From NCBI RefSeq assembly GCF_013004375.1, contig NZ_JABERI010000041.1:124001-188000 (forward strand): a DNA stretch of 64,000 nt, given 5' to 3'. The stretch's first letter is position 1. Every line of letters begins with the position of its first letter. A model generated the notes under the pieces. That model had not been told where the DNA came from, searched no databases, and was given only the letters and a program-made list of their open reading frames with translations. Of this stretch, positions 63,169-64,000 are shown piece by piece. Both the position numbers and the translations under genes were made by a program. The DNA is from Acinetobacter terrae. Lineage in GTDB: Bacteria > Pseudomonadota > Gammaproteobacteria > Pseudomonadales > Moraxellaceae.

Positions 63169-63250
63169 ATTCGCTCCACCTTAAAATGATGCAACTCAAA
63201 ATACTTAGTACATGTCATTCCATTAACAGTTTATATCTTTACTATACTCC

Positions 63251-63661
63251 TTATGCTTTTGGCATAAAAGCAGCCATACGCTGTCCCATCTGTACTGCCA
63301 ATGCTTCCAGACCACTCTTTGGACGTAGCATCACTTCAAAATCAATAATTTGACCTTGTTCATTAAACTGAATCATGTCTATGCCTTTAAGTTTTTTTTC
63401 ACCGACATTGGCTGAAAACTCCAGCACCACGTTCAATCCATCTTCTGAATAAAATTCACGGTGATAAGTAAAGTTTTCAAAGATCTGAATGACATTGGTC
63501 AAAATAAAAAACACCACTTGCTTACCCGGATAAAAGTTATATGCCACCGGTGAACGAAACACCACATCTTCAGCAAGCAGGTCATTCAAGATAGACATAT
63601 CACCTGTTTGTAGCATTTCATGCCAACGGGTAATAGATTTTTTTGTCGTTTCAATGGTCAT
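63251..63661 (-). CDS. SnoaL/NTF2-like protein
   Basis: 136 residues with the cone-shaped NTF2-like fold: W-x3-L-x-TGD-x3-LNDLLAEDVVFRSPVA at the start and GIDMIQFNEQGQIIDFEVMLRPKSG at the end. Proteins of this kind act as isomerases or cyclases or as small-molecule binders. GAGGAAT precedes ATG 63661. Confidence 0.82.
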   Translation of the reverse strand: MTIETTKKSITRWHEMLQTGDMSILNDLLAEDVVFRSPVAYNFYPGKQVVFFILTNVIQIFENFTYHREFYSEDGLNVVLEFSANVGEKKLKGIDMIQFNEQGQIIDFEVMLRPKSGLEALAVQMGQRMAAFMPKA

Positions 63662-63699
63662 TTTTAATTCCTCTATTTATATTCATTCTTGAATTTTAT

Positions 63700-63832
63700 T
63701 TATTCCCTCACCCCAACCCTCTCCCTTGGGGAGAGGGAGTATTTATTCCCAATTTAAAACCAAAGGAAATTCCCTCTCCTTGTAGGAGATGAGAATCCTC
63801 AAAATATATTTTGAGTTCGCAAGGGAGAGGAC
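63700..63832. repeat. CT/GA-rich intergenic repeat
   Basis: CCCTCACCCCAACCCTCTCC and GGGGAGAGGGAG form an inverted repeat; CCCTCTCCTTGTAGGAG and GGGAGAGGAC extend it. This has the look of the repeat family scattered between Acinetobacter genes. Confidence 0.6.
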
Positions 63833-63841
63833 TTAATCACT

Positions 63842-64000
63842 TTAAATCACTGCTGCCAAGTCCGCACCTTGACGAATTGCGCGTTTCGCATCCAGTTCAC
63901 CGGCTTCTTTGGCACCACCAATCAAATGCACATTCTTACCATCTGCTTTCAGTTGATCAAACATGGCGGTAAAGGGTTCCTGACCCGCACAAATCACCAC
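63842..64000 (-). CDS. fadH: 2,4-dienoyl-CoA reductase, C-terminal end
   Basis: The frame runs from the right edge to the stop at 63842-63844; the last 52 residues read VVICAGQEPFTAMFDQLK, KNVHLIGGAKEAGELDAKRA and IRQGADLAAVI, the known end of FadH-type iron-sulfur flavoproteins of beta-oxidation. The start lies outside the window. Confidence 0.85.
   Translation of the reverse strand: MVICAGQEPFTAMFDQLKADGKNVHLIGGAKEAGELDAKRAIRQGADLAAVI

Noticed and set aside
1..64000. CRISPR arrays, tRNA or rRNA genes, prophage
   Set aside because: No regularly spaced repeats, no tRNA-like cloverleaf with CCA-type end and no structural phage genes were noticed.

Overview
The window looks like a chromosomal segment of an Acinetobacter species (Gammaproteobacteria, AT-rich). 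The clues are an enlarged UmuD of the UmuDAb type with a UmuC gene and a shared palindromic operator, an aroQ-accB-accC operon, many tiny hydrophilic proteins, AT-rich spacers and a CT-rich intergenic repeat. Everything here was read by eye; no searches were run.

Bases 1-18.4 kb hold a nearly complete purine-catabolism island. It encodes purine uptake (an NCS2 permease, a Tsx-like outer-membrane channel, a four-gene BMP-type ABC importer and an EamA transporter), guanine-type deamination (a CDA-fold deaminase and an amidohydrolase) and a Rieske oxygenase with a divergent LysR gene (HpxD/HpxR-like). The downstream steps are urate to 5-hydroxyisourate (HpxO), to OHCU (UraH), to allantoin (UraD), to allantoate (PuuE), to ureidoglycolate plus urea (Alc), to glyoxylate plus urea (AllA). 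A decayed 8-oxoguanine-deaminase-like gene lies between the EamA and LysR genes.

Bases 19.8-35.5 kb hold a guanidine module. A sigma-54-type promoter sits just before a guanidine-I (ykkC) riboswitch. These precede two DUF1989 proteins (candidate carboxyguanidine deiminase), a guanidine/urea carboxylase, then, after an inserted DUF262 gene, a 36-residue microprotein, a NikR-like protein with incomplete nickel ligands, allophanate hydrolase and an ABC substrate-binding lipoprotein. A convergent operon supplies the ABC permease and ATPase, a 2-oxoglutarate/Fe(II) dioxygenase, an unrecognised soluble protein and an SMR exporter. I propose that this second operon feeds the pathway by releasing guanidine from an imported guanidino compound; that is the most novel candidate system here.

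Nine -24/-12 (GG-N10-GC) elements sit before the purine and guanidine transcription units on both strands, so the two nitrogen-scavenging blocks appear to form one sigma-54 regulon.

Bases 36-41.3 kb are a graveyard: a 5'-truncated AraC gene against an IS3-family element, an IS5-family element with an internal inversion, an OmpA-domain gene split by one TGA, a truncated and frameshifted TagF-like gene (type VI secretion remnant) and the tail of an unknown gene. Bases 41.3-64 kb are mostly housekeeping and small accessory genes: an esterase, a persulfide-dioxygenase-like MBL protein with two YeeE-like membrane proteins, a zeta-like kinase with a possible antitoxin, umuDAb and umuC, aroQ-accBC, an amidase, an MFS transporter, YedK, DUF2171, three Q/N-rich microproteins, paralogous small membrane proteins, a lipocalin pseudogene, a YheT-like hydrolase and the 3' end of fadH.
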